From an uncultured Acetobacteraceae bacterium (lineage in GTDB: Bacteria > Pseudomonadota > Alphaproteobacteria > Acetobacterales > Acetobacteraceae), in assembly GCA_937873205.1 (NCBI GenBank), contig CALMVO010000036.1:1501-38846 (forward strand): a stretch of 37,346 nucleotides of DNA. Direction: 5' to 3'. Numbering within the stretch: position 1 is the stretch's first letter; the number at the start of each line of letters is the position of its first letter. The notes under the pieces were generated by a model, which was not told the origin of the DNA, did no database searches, and was given only the letters and a program-made list of their open reading frames with translations. The position numbers and the translations under genes are program-made. Positions 16,599 through 32,414 of this stretch are shown here, in pieces.

Positions 16599-17309
16599 TC
16601 AGGCGGCGTCGATCGACGCCCGCATCCGCCGTACAACGGCCGGCAGCCCGTCCAGGATCGCCTGCCCCATCAGGAAATGACCGATGTTCAGCTCCGCCAC
16701 CTCCGGGATGGCGGCGACGGCGCCCACGTTGCCATAGGTGAGGCCGTGCCCGGCATGCACCTCCAGCCCGGACGCGGCCGCCAGCGCGGCGCCGGCGCGC
16801 AGCCGCTCCAGCTCGCCGGGATGCCCCTCGGCATAGGCGCCGGTATGCAGCTCCACCACCGGCACGCCGAGCCGCACCGCGGCGGCGATCTGCTCCGGCG
16901 CGGGGTCGATGAACAGCGACACCCGGATGCCGGCCTCCCGCAGCCCGGCCACGATCGGCGCCAGCTTCTCCTGCTGGCCCGCGGCGTCGAGGCCGCCTTC
17001 GGTGGTCACCTCAGCCCGCCGCTCCGGCACGATGCAGGCCGCATGCGGCCGTGCGGCGCGGGCGATCGCCAGCATCTCCGCCGTCGCCGCCATCTCCAAA
17101 TTGATCGGCGCCGCCACCCCGGCACGGATGCGGGCCAGGTCGTCGTCCCGGATGTGGCGGCGGTCCTCGCGGAGGTGCAGCGTGATGCCGTCGGCGCCGG
17201 CCGCCACCGCCGCCAGCGCCGCGTCCAGCGGGTCCGGGTGCGAGCCGCCGCGGGCGTTGCGCACCGTGGCGACGTGGTCGATGTTCACGCCCAGCCTGAT
17301 CACGCGCAT
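16599..17309 (-). CDS. pdxJ: Pyridoxine 5'-phosphate synthase PdxJ
   Basis: A 236-residue TIM-barrel enzyme that condenses 1-deoxy-D-xylulose 5-phosphate with 3-amino-2-oxopropyl phosphate to give pyridoxine 5'-phosphate, the last ring-forming step of the DXP-dependent B6 route. All family blocks are present: [56 protein letters not shown] and [11 protein letters not shown] chose ATG 17309 because the family begins with the [10 protein letters not shown] segment; the longer open frame upstream is only the shadow of pdxA. It overlaps the pdxA stop by 10 bases, so translation is probably coupled. Length is normal for the family. Confidence 0.97.
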   Translation of the reverse strand: MRVIRLGVNIDHVATVRNARGGSHPDPLDAALAAVAAGADGITLHLREDRRHIRDDDLARIRAGVAAPINLEMAATAEMLAIARAARPHAACIVPERRAEVTTEGGLDAAGQQEKLAPIVAGLREAGIRVSLFIDPAPEQIAAAVRLGVPVVELHTGAYAEGHPGELERLRAGAALAAASGLEVHAGHGLTYGNVGAVAAIPEVAELNIGHFLMGQAILDGLPAVVRRMRASIDAA

Positions 17310-18250
17310 GACGGCCTCCGGATGCGGGCGATGCGGGCGGCCATCTCGATCGCCGCCACCAGGCTGGTCGGATCGGCCGCGCCCTGGCCCGCGATGTCGA
17401 ACGCGGTGCCGTGGTCCGGCGACGTCCGAACCAGGTCCAGCCCCAGCGTCACGTTGACGCCGTGGGCCATGTCGAGCGTCTTCAGCGGGATCAGCGCCTG
17501 GTCGTGATACATGCAGATCGCCGCATCGTAGCGCGCTCGCGCCGGCGCCGTGAACATCGTGTCGGGCGGCATCGGCCCCACCACGTCGAGCCCGTGCGCG
17601 CGCAGCCGCTCGATCGCCGGCACGATGAGCGTGCGCTCCTCGTCCCCCATATGGCCGGCCTCGCCGGCATGCGGGTTGAGCCCGGCTACCGCCAGCCGCG
17701 GCGTGGCGATGCCGAAATCCCGACGGAGCGCGGCGGCCGTGGTCAGCGCCACCCGCACGATCTCGTCGGTGGACAGCGTGTCGAGCGCCCGGCGCAGCGA
17801 GACGTGGATGGTCACCGGCACCACCCGCAGGCTGGGGCCCGCCAGCATCATCACCTCCCGGCCTGGCTGACCGCACAGCGCCGCGAGGTACTCGGTGTGG
17901 CCGGGATGAGCGAAGCCCGCCGCCTTCAGCACCGACTTGGCGATCGGGTTGGTGACGATTCCGTCCACCTCGCCCGCGCGCGCCAGTCGCACCGCCGCGT
18001 CGATGCTGCCGAGGATGGCGGGCGCGTTGGCCGGGTCGGGCCGTCCTGGCACCACCGCCACAGACAGCGGCGTCGCCGCCAGCACGGGCAGCCGTTCGGG
18101 GAACACCCGGCGCGCCTCGGCCAGCGAGCCCACCGTCGCCCCTGGCCCCATCAGGACGAAACGCAGCTCCGAGTGCCGCAGCAGGCGCCAGGCCGCCTCG
18201 GTGATCTCGGGGCCGATGCCGGAAGGGTCGCCCAGGGTCAGCGCCAGCAT
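17300..18250 (-). CDS. pdxA: 4-hydroxythreonine-4-phosphate dehydrogenase PdxA
   Basis: A 316-residue NAD-dependent, divalent-metal enzyme that oxidises 4-phosphohydroxy-L-threonine to the unstable ketone used by PdxJ. Signatures are [12 protein letters not shown] at the N-terminus, GHTEYLA (metal His), [29 protein letters not shown] (metal His) and [24 protein letters not shown] near the C-terminus. Length is slightly below the common 325-340. Its product feeds the overlapping pdxJ. Between it and the upstream lpd lies an inverted pair of palindromic repeats (18270-18377), which may separate or attenuate the two transcripts. ATG 18250 has only a G-rich stretch upstream as a possible ribosome site. 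Confidence 0.97.
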   Translation of the reverse strand: MLALTLGDPSGIGPEITEAAWRLLRHSELRFVLMGPGATVGSLAEARRVFPERLPVLAATPLSVAVVPGRPDPANAPAILGSIDAAVRLARAGEVDGIVTNPIAKSVLKAAGFAHPGHTEYLAALCGQPGREVMMLAGPSLRVVPVTIHVSLRRALDTLSTDEIVRVALTTAAALRRDFGIATPRLAVAGLNPHAGEAGHMGDEERTLIVPAIERLRAHGLDVVGPMPPDTMFTAPARARYDAAICMYHDQALIPLKTLDMAHGVNVTLGLDLVRTSPDHGTAFDIAGQGAADPTSLVAAIEMAARIARIRRPSCA

Positions 18251-18261
18251 GGAACCCCCGG

Positions 18262-18314
18262 AAGGAAGGCCAGGGGCTCTGCCCCTGGACCCCGCTAGGG
18301 CCGGCGGCCCTAGG
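18262..18314 (+). repeat. Two-hairpin palindromic repeat, family A copy 2
   Basis: CCAGGGGC-TCT-GCCCCTGG (18270-18288) is followed by CTAGGGCC-GGC-GGCCCTAG (18295-18313), both perfect eight-base stems. The spacer GACCCCG matches the other copies. The second hairpin has a different arm sequence from the usual AAAGGC stem yet keeps perfect pairing, which suggests compensatory change. It is oriented opposite to copy 3, which lies 22 bases away. Confidence 0.75.
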
Positions 18315-18335
18315 ACCCGATCTCTAGAGTGGTTT

Positions 18336-18384
18336 CCAAAGGCGAGCCTTTGGCGGGATCCAGGGGCAGAGCCCTGGCCTTCTT
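18336..18384 (-). repeat. Two-hairpin palindromic repeat, family A copy 3
   Basis: CCAAAGGC-GA-GCCTTTGG (18336-18353) and CCAGGGGC-AGA-GCCCTGG (18360-18377, one base missing in the stem) follow the lpd stop directly on the minus strand. Together with copy 2 it forms a head-to-head pair in the lpd-pdxA gap. It may serve as a terminator or a 3'-end stabiliser for the suc-lpd transcript. Confidence 0.75.
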
Positions 18385-20178
<1,794 letters not shown>

Positions 20179-20200
20179 GGCGTCCAGTCCTGTCGCGGTC

Positions 20201-21502
20201 TCAGAGATCCAGCAGCAGCCGGCGCGGATCCTCGATGGCGTCCTTCACCCGGACCAGGAAGCTCACCGCCTCCTTGCCGTCGATGACGCGGTGGTCGTAC
20301 GACAGCGCCACGTACATCATCGGCCGGATCACCACCTGGCCGCCGACGGCGATCGGGCGGTCCTGGATCTTGTGCATGCCCAGGATTGCCGATTGCGGCG
20401 GGTTCAGGATCGGCGTCGACATCAGCGAGCCGTAGATGCCGCCGTTGGTGATCGAGAAGGTGCCGCCGACGAGCTCGTCGATCTTGAGCTGGCCGTCGCG
20501 GGCCCGGCGGCCGTATCCCGCGATCGACCGCTCGATCTCGGCGAAGCCCATGCGGTCGGCGTCGCGCAGCACCGGGACCACCAGCCCGCTCGGACCGCCG
20601 ACGGCGATGCCCATGTGCACGAAGTTGCGGTAGACGATGTCGTCGCCGTCGATCTCGGCGTTGACGGCGGGGAACTCCTTCAGCGCGGTGACGCAGGCGC
20701 GCACGAAGATCGACATGAAGCCGAGCCGGGCGCCGGCGTGCTTCTTCTCGAACGCGTCCTTGTAGTCGGCGCGCATCTTCATCGCCGCCGACATGTCGAC
20801 CTCGTTGAAGGTCGTCAGGATCGCCGCGGTGTTCTGCGCGTCCTTGAGCCGGCTTGCGATGGTCTTGCGCAGCCGGGTCATCCGCACCCGCTCCTCGCGC
20901 GGGTCGTCGGTGCGGGCCGGAGCCTTGGCCGGAGCGGGCTTGGCCGCCGGCTCCGTCGGCCGCTCCAGGAACGCCATGACGTCGCCCTTGGTGACGCGCC
21001 CGTCCTTGCCGGTACCGCTGCCGATCGCCTGGGCGCTGACGCGCTGCTCGGTCATCATCTTCTGCGCCGCCGGCAGCGGCGCATGACCCTCGCGGGCGAT
21101 GTCGGCGGGCGGCGTCGCCGGACGCGCCAGCGGTCCCGCGGTCGGCTTCGGCTCCTGGATGCCGCCAGTCGGGGCCACGACGGCTGCTGGGGCTGCGGGC
21201 GCCGGAGCTGTGGCTGCCGGGGCAGGGGCAGGGGCAGGGGCGGCCGGCTTCGGCGCCGTGCCGGTGCCGGCCTCGACCACCGACAGCAGCGCGCCGACCT
21301 CGACCTCGGCGCCCTCTTCCACCTCGTGCGGCCCCAGCACGCCGGCCTCGGGGCTCGCGACCTCGACGCTGACCTTGTCGGTCTCGAGCTCGACCACCGG
21401 CTCGTCGGCCGACACGCTATCCCCGGGCTGCTTCAACCAGCGGGCGATCGTCGCACTGCTGACGCTCTCGCCCAGCGTCGGAACCTTGATCTCGGCAGAC
21501 AT
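20201..21502 (-). CDS. sucB: 2-oxoglutarate dehydrogenase E2, dihydrolipoyl succinyltransferase
   Basis: A 433-residue core subunit of the 2-oxoglutarate dehydrogenase complex that transfers succinyl groups to CoA. The lipoyl domain (residues 1-78) carries Lys43 in [12 protein letters not shown] long Pro/Ala linker follows, then the E1/E3-binding domain (about 140-180, [11 protein letters not shown] and [11 protein letters not shown]), and the catalytic domain from about 205 with [31 protein letters not shown] and the active-site [13 protein letters not shown] His-Asp. It sits between sucA (128 bases upstream) and lpd. Overall length is normal for the family, and all catalytic elements are present. 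Confidence 0.97.
   Translation of the reverse strand: MSAEIKVPTLGESVSSATIARWLKQPGDSVSADEPVVELETDKVSVEVASPEAGVLGPHEVEEGAEVEVGALLSVVEAGTGTAPKPAAPAPAPAPAATAPAPAAPAAVVAPTGGIQEPKPTAGPLARPATPPADIAREGHAPLPAAQKMMTEQRVSAQAIGSGTGKDGRVTKGDVMAFLERPTEPAAKPAPAKAPARTDDPREERVRMTRLRKTIASRLKDAQNTAAILTTFNEVDMSAAMKMRADYKDAFEKKHAGARLGFMSIFVRACVTALKEFPAVNAEIDGDDIVYRNFVHMGIAVGGPSGLVVPVLRDADRMGFAEIERSIAGYGRRARDGQLKIDELVGGTFSITNGGIYGSLMSTPILNPPQSAILGMHKIQDRPIAVGGQVVIRPMMYVALSYDHRVIDGKEAVSFLVRVKDAIEDPRRLLLDL
21219..21242 (-). repeat. Six-base tandem repeat in the sucB linker
   Basis: Four GGGGCA-type units on the plus strand (the last imperfect) encode the alternating Pro-Ala part of the flexible linker between the lipoyl and binding domains of the E2 protein. 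Such slippage-prone linkers vary in length between strains. Confidence 0.55.
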
Positions 21503-21630
21503 CGGCTTCCTCGGTCTCTCTCTTGTCCGCGGCGCGGCGTGGTCCGCCGGCCGCCGGGCCGGAGCCAGGCGAACGACGTCCTCGCGCTACGGGATCAGGT
21601 TCTAATCGCGGCGGCCGGTGGTGACCAGGG

Positions 21631-24615
<2,985 letters not shown>

Positions 24616-24808
24616 GGTGTTCTCCTCTCGTCCCCGCAGTCAGATGGCGACCCGGCCGCGGGAGGGACGCAAGCGGCGGTCGGGCCCTGGGATGTGCCGG
24701 ACGCATGGCGGGACACGTCATCCGCCGGATGGCACGGCCGCGGTGAAGCGGCGGTTAACGACCTCGACGACGCAAGGCCCGTGCCATGGCGCCGGGAGCT
24801 GCCGTCCG

Positions 24809-27074
<2,266 letters not shown>

Positions 27075-27082
27075 CGGTCGTC

Positions 27083-27111
27083 AGATAGAACGCACCACTT
27101 GCTTGATCAAT
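27083..27111 (-). promoter_or_regulatory. Candidate promoter for zapE
   Basis: On the minus strand ATTGAT (27106-27111) and CTATCT (27083-27088) are separated by exactly 17 bases, close to the alphaproteobacterial housekeeping pattern CTTGAC-N17-CTATAT. The start point would fall near 27076, only a few bases before the zapE ATG. This region is noticeably more AT-rich than its surroundings. Confidence 0.3.
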
Positions 27112-27271
27112 GGTTTATGCTGCAGCGCGACATTGAACCGGCCTGTCCCAACCGGATCCAAACCGTTTCATTCCGTCATGAGTTCAACGAAACGCGAGCG
27201 ATGTAACCATTCCAGCGCGTTGTCCATTGATCCTGAGACGGCTTGATGATGAAGGACGGAGGATGCGCGGC

Positions 27272-27535
27272 ATGAGAACGATCCTGGCAGTCTCGACGAT
27301 GCTGGCGCTGACCGGTTTCGCGGCACACGCCTCGGAACTGCGCATGACTGTCGAGACGCCGCACTTCACCTGCGAGGGCCGCTCGACGCTGTCCCACGTC
27401 GCCTACGTACCGGGCGAGGAGCGCCGCCGGGTCCTTGCCGACGCGCCGCTTCCCTGCTGCGACGGACAGATCGGCTGTGCCCAGTTCCTCTCCACCAGCA
27501 CTATCCTGCATCCCGACCATCCGCAGCGCGGCTGA
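27272..27535 (+). CDS. Small secreted Cys-containing protein, unknown function
   Basis: An 87-residue protein. I chose ATG 27272 because GGAGG (27258-27262) lies nine bases upstream; ATG 27263 would abut that site. The N-terminus MRTILAVSTMLALTGFAAHA is a clear Sec signal peptide with an AHA cleavage site. The mature part of about 67 residues has four Cys (FTCEG, LPCCDG, IGCAQ), enough for two disulfides in the periplasm. I do not recognise the family. It lies alone between divergent zapE and the downstream oxygenase-like gene (84 bases away, same strand). Its ribosome site is stronger than most in this window. Confidence 0.7.
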   Translation: MRTILAVSTMLALTGFAAHASELRMTVETPHFTCEGRSTLSHVAYVPGEERRRVLADAPLPCCDGQIGCAQFLSTSTILHPDHPQRG

Positions 27536-27619
27536 TCGAGCCGTCGCGCCGCGGCCGTCTTGCTTGCCCGCACCCGGTCCCGGTTCTAGGTAGGCCAGCC
27601 CCGTCGCGGACAGCGCCCC

Positions 27620-28282
27620 ATGCCAGACAACCTCGCCCCGACCGGTTCCGCCGCCGAAGCGCTCGACTATGCCGCCTTCGACCGCGAGCCCGCTGCCGCC
27701 AACCCGTTCCCGCACCTTGTCGTCCGCCACTTCGTGCCCTCCACCCGGCTCGCCGCCGTGGTGGCTGACCTGCCCGCGATCGGCGGCGGTGGTTCCTACC
27801 CGCCCTCGGCGCTGCGCCTCGGTGCCGCCGCCCGCGCCCTGGTCGACGAGCTGGAGGGCTCCCGCCTGCGCGACGCGGTGGCCCGCCGGTTCGGACTCGA
27901 CCTCGCCGGCAGCCGGACCATGCTCACGCTGCGCGGCCGGACCCGCGCGAGGGACGGCCAGATCCACCGCGACTCGACCGCCAAGCTGGTCACCGTGCTG
28001 CTCTACCTGAACCCGACCGGCGCCGACTGGGCTGGCCAGGACGGCTGCCTGCGCCTGCTGCGCGGCCCGAACGACCTCGAGAACTACGCCGTCGAGGTGC
28101 CGCCGGTGGATGGCACTCTGCTGGTGTTCCCGAACGGCTCCGACGCCTATCACGGCCATAGGCCCTTCGTCGGGCGCCGCTACGCGATCCAGCTCAACTA
28201 CATGGCGACCGGCGCTCGCGCCCGCCGCGAGCTGCGCCGGCATCGCCTTTCGGCGCTGCTGAAGCGGCTGCGGCCAGGCTGA
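27620..28282 (+). CDS. 2-oxoglutarate/Fe(II)-dependent oxygenase-like protein
   Basis: A 220-residue protein with the double-stranded beta-helix signature of the prolyl-4-hydroxylase-like group. The iron ligands are HRD (His116, Asp118), inside GQIHRDSTAKLVTVLLYLN, and a distal His at 178 or 180 in AYHGHRPFVGRRYAIQLNY, where Arg187 would bind 2-oxoglutarate. DGCLRLLRGPNDLEN and GTLLVFPNG lie between, as expected for the fold. The substrate is unknown; relatives hydroxylate proteins, sugars or small molecules. The C-terminus is Arg-rich. It precedes two long hairpins that separate it from the convergent zwf gene. Confidence 0.8.
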   Translation: MPDNLAPTGSAAEALDYAAFDREPAAANPFPHLVVRHFVPSTRLAAVVADLPAIGGGGSYPPSALRLGAAARALVDELEGSRLRDAVARRFGLDLAGSRTMLTLRGRTRARDGQIHRDSTAKLVTVLLYLNPTGADWAGQDGCLRLLRGPNDLENYAVEVPPVDGTLLVFPNGSDAYHGHRPFVGRRYAIQLNYMATGARARRELRRHRLSALLKRLRPG

Positions 28283-28297
28283 GTGAAGGCGAAGCTA

Positions 28298-28344
28298 GAG
28301 CATCATCCGATCGAACGGACTCGTTCGATCGGATAAAGATGCTC
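28298..28344. repeat. Long palindrome, family B hairpin 1
   Basis: A 13-base perfect stem ATCCGATCGAACG/CGTTCGATCGGAT (28305-28317 and 28322-28334) with a GACT loop is extended by an outer seven-base stem GAGCATC/GATGCTC beyond a three-base bulge. It lies just after the oxygenase-like gene. The sequence resembles GATC-rich dispersed palindromes of alphaproteobacterial genomes and could also terminate transcription. Confidence 0.75.
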
Positions 28345-28358
28345 GTCAAGACAACAAG

Positions 28359-28402
28359 CTAGAGGATGATCCGTGAGCCTAAGCGATCGGATCATCCTCT
28401 AG
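28359..28402. repeat. Long palindrome, family B hairpin 2, overlapping the zwf stop
   Basis: CTAGAGGATGATCCG (28359-28373) pairs perfectly with CGGATCATCCTCTAG (28388-28402) around a 14-base loop. The zwf TAG stop (28399-28401) is inside the right arm. It shares GATGATCCG-type sequence with hairpin 1 and is probably a bidirectional terminator between the convergent genes. Confidence 0.75.
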
Positions 28403-29949
28403 CCGTCGTCGCGGTCGAGCGGCATCCATTGCCGCCCGTCGCGCTTGAGCAGCGCGTCGGCGCCGGCCGGTCCCGCCGTGCCGGCCGCATAGGGCTCCGG
28501 ACCCGACGCGTCCGCCGCCCATGCCTTCAGCGCCGGATCGACCACGCGCCAGGCCGCCTCGATGTTGTCGGCGCGCTGGAACAGCGTGGCATCGCCGATC
28601 AGCACGTCGTACAGCAGTGTCTCGTAGCCGACGTTGGGCGTCAGGCTGAACGCGTCCTCGTAGCGGAAGCTCATCTGGACCGCGCCCAGGTCCATCTTCG
28701 GTCCCGGGATCTTGGCGCTGAGCCCTAGCGTGATGCCCTGCCGCGGCTGGATGTTCAGCGTGAGGTTGTTGGGCGCCAGCTTGTCGATCGGCGTGTCGGC
28801 AAAGACCGCGAGCGGCGCCTGGCGGAAATGCACCACCACCTCGGTGAGCCGCCCGGTCAGCGACTTGCCGGTGCGCATGTAGAACGGCACCCCGGACCAG
28901 CGCCAGTTCTCGATCTCGAGCTTCAGCGCCACGTAGGTCTCGGTCACGCTGTCGTGGGCCACGCCCGGGCTGTCGCGATAGGCCTGCACCTCGCGGCCCT
29001 GCACGCTGCCGGCGGTGTACTGGCCGCGGATCGCATTCTCCGGCCGCACCGGCTGCACCGCCTCGAACAGCTGCTCCTTGGCCGTCCGCACGGTCTCGGC
29101 CGAAAAGGAGTTCGGCGGCTCCATCGCCACCATCGACAGCAGCTGGAACAGGTGGTTCGGGATCATGTCGCGCAGCGCCCCGGTCGGCTCGTAGAACGCG
29201 CCGCGCCCCTCGACGCCCACGGTCTCGCAGGCGGTGATCTGCACGTGGTCCACGTATTCGCGGCGCCAGAGCGGCTCGAAGATGCCGTTGCCGAAGCGCA
29301 TCGCCAGGATGTTCTGCACGGTCTCCTTGCCGAGAAAATGGTCGATCCGGTAGATCTGCGTCTCGTCCAGCACCGCCAGCAACCGCGCGTTCAGCTCCTG
29401 CGCGCTCACCAGGTCGGAGCCGAACGGCTTCTCGACCACCACCCGGCGGAACGCGCCGTCCTCCTCCTTCGTCATTCCGGCCTTGCCGATGTTCTCGACC
29501 ACCGTAGCGAAGAACCGGGACGCCACCGCCATGTAGAACAGCACGTTGCCCGAGACGTGGGCCTTCAGCCCCTCCAGCTGGCCGATGTCGGTGAAGTCGG
29601 CCTTATAATAATGCATCCGGCCGGACAGGCTCTTCCACCAGTCCTGGTTGATCTCGGGCGTGTAGAACTCCGCGTCCGGGTCCTTCGTGAACTCCTGCAT
29701 GGTCTGGCCGAGCTCGTCCCGCCAGCTCTCGTCCGAGCCGTCCACCCGGTCGACGCCGATCACCTTGAAGCCGTCGTCGAGCAGCCCGGCGCCGACCAGG
29801 TTGTAGAGTGCGGGGGTGAGCAGCCGCTTGGTCAGGTCGCCATGCGCGCCGAAGATGATCAGCGTGCAGGGCGGCGCCTTGGCGCTGGCCGACGCGGCCA
29901 GCTTCTGGCGCGGCTGCGGGTCGGACGAGACGACTTGCTTCGGGTCCAT
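28399..29949 (-). CDS. zwf: Glucose-6-phosphate 1-dehydrogenase
   Basis: A 516-residue enzyme that oxidises glucose 6-phosphate to 6-phosphogluconolactone, making NADPH and feeding the pentose-phosphate or Entner-Doudoroff routes. The nucleotide site is FGAHGDLTKRLL (His in place of the common Ser/Thr), the substrate and catalytic block is YRIDHFLGKETVQN, and VVVEKPFGSDL, NHLFQLLSMVAMEPP and YMRTGKSL are all present. The first 25 residues are a non-conserved extension. The stop codon lies inside a long palindrome. A GH15 glucoamylase-like gene is 77 bases upstream on the same strand, so the two may be co-transcribed for glucan-derived sugar use. Confidence 0.97.
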   Translation of the reverse strand: MDPKQVVSSDPQPRQKLAASASAKAPPCTLIIFGAHGDLTKRLLTPALYNLVGAGLLDDGFKVIGVDRVDGSDESWRDELGQTMQEFTKDPDAEFYTPEINQDWWKSLSGRMHYYKADFTDIGQLEGLKAHVSGNVLFYMAVASRFFATVVENIGKAGMTKEEDGAFRRVVVEKPFGSDLVSAQELNARLLAVLDETQIYRIDHFLGKETVQNILAMRFGNGIFEPLWRREYVDHVQITACETVGVEGRGAFYEPTGALRDMIPNHLFQLLSMVAMEPPNSFSAETVRTAKEQLFEAVQPVRPENAIRGQYTAGSVQGREVQAYRDSPGVAHDSVTETYVALKLEIENWRWSGVPFYMRTGKSLTGRLTEVVVHFRQAPLAVFADTPIDKLAPNNLTLNIQPRQGITLGLSAKIPGPKMDLGAVQMSFRYEDAFSLTPNVGYETLLYDVLIGDATLFQRADNIEAAWRVVDPALKAWAADASGPEPYAAGTAGPAGADALLKRDGRQWMPLDRDDG

Positions 29950-30026
29950 GATCGCTCCTGCAGGGTGGCCGGAGCGCTCCCCGGCCCCGCTTCAACTCGC
30001 CCGGCCCGGGGCGGTTCGTCGCCGGC

Positions 30027-32237
30027 TCAACGAACCGTGACGTGGTGGTCGACGCCGAGCCAGGCGCCGCTGCCGCGTTCGCGCCAGGTGAACACCACGT
30101 CGCTGCCCGGCGCCAACGCCGCGGTCGGCAGCTCGGCCACGAACAGTCCCGGCCCCGCCTGCGCCACCGGCGTGTCCTGCACCACCGCCCAGCCGTCGCT
30201 GCTCCAGTGCAGGTCGGCCGCCACCGGCAGCTCGATGCGCAGCGGCCGCCCCCGCGGCATCTCCCGCAGCTCGCCGTCGTGGCGCCAGCGTGCGACCCGG
30301 GCCGCCCGCCCGCCGCCGTAGCGGCCCGCGGGCTGCGGCGGCCGGTCGAACGGCGCCCCGTCCGCGACCGAGCGCAGCAGGATGACGTGCTCGGCATGGG
30401 TCCACAGGTGCGGCATCACGGTGCCGCCGCGCCCGTCCGGCCCATCGGCTCGCTCGGGCAGCATGCCGCCGACCCCGGCACAGGCCTCCGCTGCCCGCAG
30501 CAGCGCCCGCGCCTCCGCGGGCTCGCCCGCCGCCACCGCCAGCATCGCCCGCTCCAGCGCCAGCACTGGTCGCGGCGCCAGGCCGGCCTCGCCGCGCGCG
30601 CACCAGGCGGGACCGCCGGGCATAGCCGTGCGCAGCCCGGCATCGACCGCCGCCAGCACCCGCCGCACGCGGACGTCGTCCGGCTCCAGCACGCCGAAGC
30701 GCACCAGCGAGACGATGTCGGGATCGGGCTCGACCTCCGCTCCTGATTCCGCCTCGTCCAGCACCTGCCCCAGCAGCTCCTGGAGGCAGTCGGCGGTATC
30801 GCCCAGGAACTGGTCCAGCTCCGGCTCGCCGGCGCGCCCGGCCCACCCGGCCGCTGCCAGCAGCGCCGCGATCACGGCGCCCAACGTACCCAACCGCGGC
30901 CCGTCGTCACGCCCCCAGCGGTCCTGCCCGGCCAGCGGATGGTGCCGCACCAGCGCCAGCGCCGCCGCTCGCACCATCGGCCAGACCCGCGCCGTCGCCG
31001 CCGCGTCGAGCCATCCGCCGCGCCAGGCGAGGTCGGCCAGCAGTACCGGGTGCGCGGTCTCGTCCAGTTGCAGCCCCTGCCAGGCGGTCATGCCGTCGAG
31101 CCAGAAGTTCTTCGGCCAGTGCCCGTCCGCCTCCTGCACCGTCTGCAGGTAGGACAGCGCCGGCCCGAGCCCGTCCGGGTCGCCCGCCGCCAGCAGCGCC
31201 ACGGCCCCGGCCACCACGTCGCGCGGCCGCACCAGATGGCAGGCGGAAGGCTCGTCGCTGCTCTGCAGCGCCGCCCACGGTACGCCCAGGCTGCCGATCC
31301 GCGCCCCCGGTATCGACGGGCATTCGTGGCTGCGCAGCACCATCAGGCTGGTGCGCAGCATCGGAAACGGGCTCTCCGGCAGGTGGTCCAGCCAGCCGCT
31401 CCAGCCGGCGACGTAGCCGGCCTCGAGCTCCTCGAACCGGTCCAGCAGGCTGGCGCGGGCGCGCATCGCCGCCTCTGTCCAGATCCGGCCGAACGCCAGG
31501 CACACCACGAAGCCGTCCGCCGCGTCCCGCAGGTCGAGCTCGCCGGTCAGCGCCACGGTGCCGTTCAGCGCCCGCTCGTACTGCCACCGCATCTCCCCGT
31601 GCCGCGACAGGTCCTGCCAGCCGTCGCTGATCCCGGCGTAGCCGGCCGAGCGCGCGCGCCAGCCGCACCCGGCGGCCATCGCCACCGCGGTGCCCTGCGC
31701 GTCGGCGAACAGCATCTCCTGGCCCTTGTAGTCGCCGATCCAGGCGGTTCCGGTGCCGCCGGCGTTCACCAGATGCGGCGCCAGCAGCGCATGCACGCGC
31801 AGCGGCGCCAGCCCGTGCGGCGGCGCCAGCCCGTGCAGCGACGCCAGCCCGTCCCGATCGCCGCGCAGGTCCTCGACCCGCACCCGCAGCAGCACCGCCG
31901 GCCGCCGCGGGTCGACGATCAGCCGCTTGTGCAGCCGGAACAGCCCGCCCTGGTGAGTGCCGGTGATGTGATAGGCCGGCACGCCGGGCGCCGCCGAGAC
32001 GGTCTCGGCGTCGCAGTCGCGGCGCTCCTCGGCGAACAGCCCGGCCCCGTCGGTCACGATCAGGCCGAAGTCGCGCACCGCCGTCTGCTCGATCCGGGGA
32101 TAGGCGATCTCGTTCAGGATGCCGCGGCCCAGCGTGAACCAGACCCGGGCGTCGTCGCTCAGGCTGCGGCCGACCCCGTCCTTGCCGGTCGCGACCCAGC
32201 GCGGCGGCTGTCCGGGTTCGCCTGGAGCATCCACCAT
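30027..32237 (-). CDS. Glycoside hydrolase family 15 glucoamylase-like protein
   Basis: A 736-residue protein with a beta-rich N-terminal glucodextranase-like domain (about 1-275) and an (alpha/alpha)6 barrel. GH15 enzymes release glucose from the non-reducing ends of alpha-glucans. The barrel shows DGHWPKNFWLDG and WQGLQLDETAHPVLLADL (general acid Glu in QLDE) and HLWTHAEHVILLRS (general base Glu in THAE). The usual DRWEE segment between them reads DRWGRDDG, so substrate contacts may differ. Residues near 134-152 form a small HGLAP repeat. I see no signal peptide, so it is probably cytoplasmic and acts on storage glucans or trehalose-like substrates. It is divergent from asd. Confidence 0.85.
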   Translation of the reverse strand: MVDAPGEPGQPPRWVATGKDGVGRSLSDDARVWFTLGRGILNEIAYPRIEQTAVRDFGLIVTDGAGLFAEERRDCDAETVSAAPGVPAYHITGTHQGGLFRLHKRLIVDPRRPAVLLRVRVEDLRGDRDGLASLHGLAPPHGLAPLRVHALLAPHLVNAGGTGTAWIGDYKGQEMLFADAQGTAVAMAAGCGWRARSAGYAGISDGWQDLSRHGEMRWQYERALNGTVALTGELDLRDAADGFVVCLAFGRIWTEAAMRARASLLDRFEELEAGYVAGWSGWLDHLPESPFPMLRTSLMVLRSHECPSIPGARIGSLGVPWAALQSSDEPSACHLVRPRDVVAGAVALLAAGDPDGLGPALSYLQTVQEADGHWPKNFWLDGMTAWQGLQLDETAHPVLLADLAWRGGWLDAAATARVWPMVRAAALALVRHHPLAGQDRWGRDDGPRLGTLGAVIAALLAAAGWAGRAGEPELDQFLGDTADCLQELLGQVLDEAESGAEVEPDPDIVSLVRFGVLEPDDVRVRRVLAAVDAGLRTAMPGGPAWCARGEAGLAPRPVLALERAMLAVAAGEPAEARALLRAAEACAGVGGMLPERADGPDGRGGTVMPHLWTHAEHVILLRSVADGAPFDRPPQPAGRYGGGRAARVARWRHDGELREMPRGRPLRIELPVAADLHWSSDGWAVVQDTPVAQAGPGLFVAELPTAALAPGSDVVFTWRERGSGAWLGVDHHVTVR
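31800..31853 (-). repeat. 18-base tandem repeat, three copies, in the GH15 gene
   Basis: Units at 31800, 31818 and 31836 differ at one to three bases and encode three six-residue Gly-Leu-Ala units in the N-terminal domain. It is an in-frame slippage expansion, probably a surface loop. Confidence 0.75.
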
Positions 32238-32414
32238 GCCGCGTCATCCCCCACTGCCCGACTGCCAACGCGCGCGCCGTCCGCCGTTTCACCTCCAGGC
32301 CGTCCGGCATGGCTCTCGACATCGATTGCACGACACCGCCGTGCCGGGGTAGCAGACCCTTCGCCAGACCGCAGCGCCCGCTGCCGTTCCCCGCCACCAT
32401 CGAGGACCAGGATC

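Noticed and set aside
16599-17876. A longer version of pdxJ extended at its N-terminus
   Set aside because: The extra 189 residues lie in a shadow frame of pdxA; the family start [13 protein letters not shown] is at 17309.
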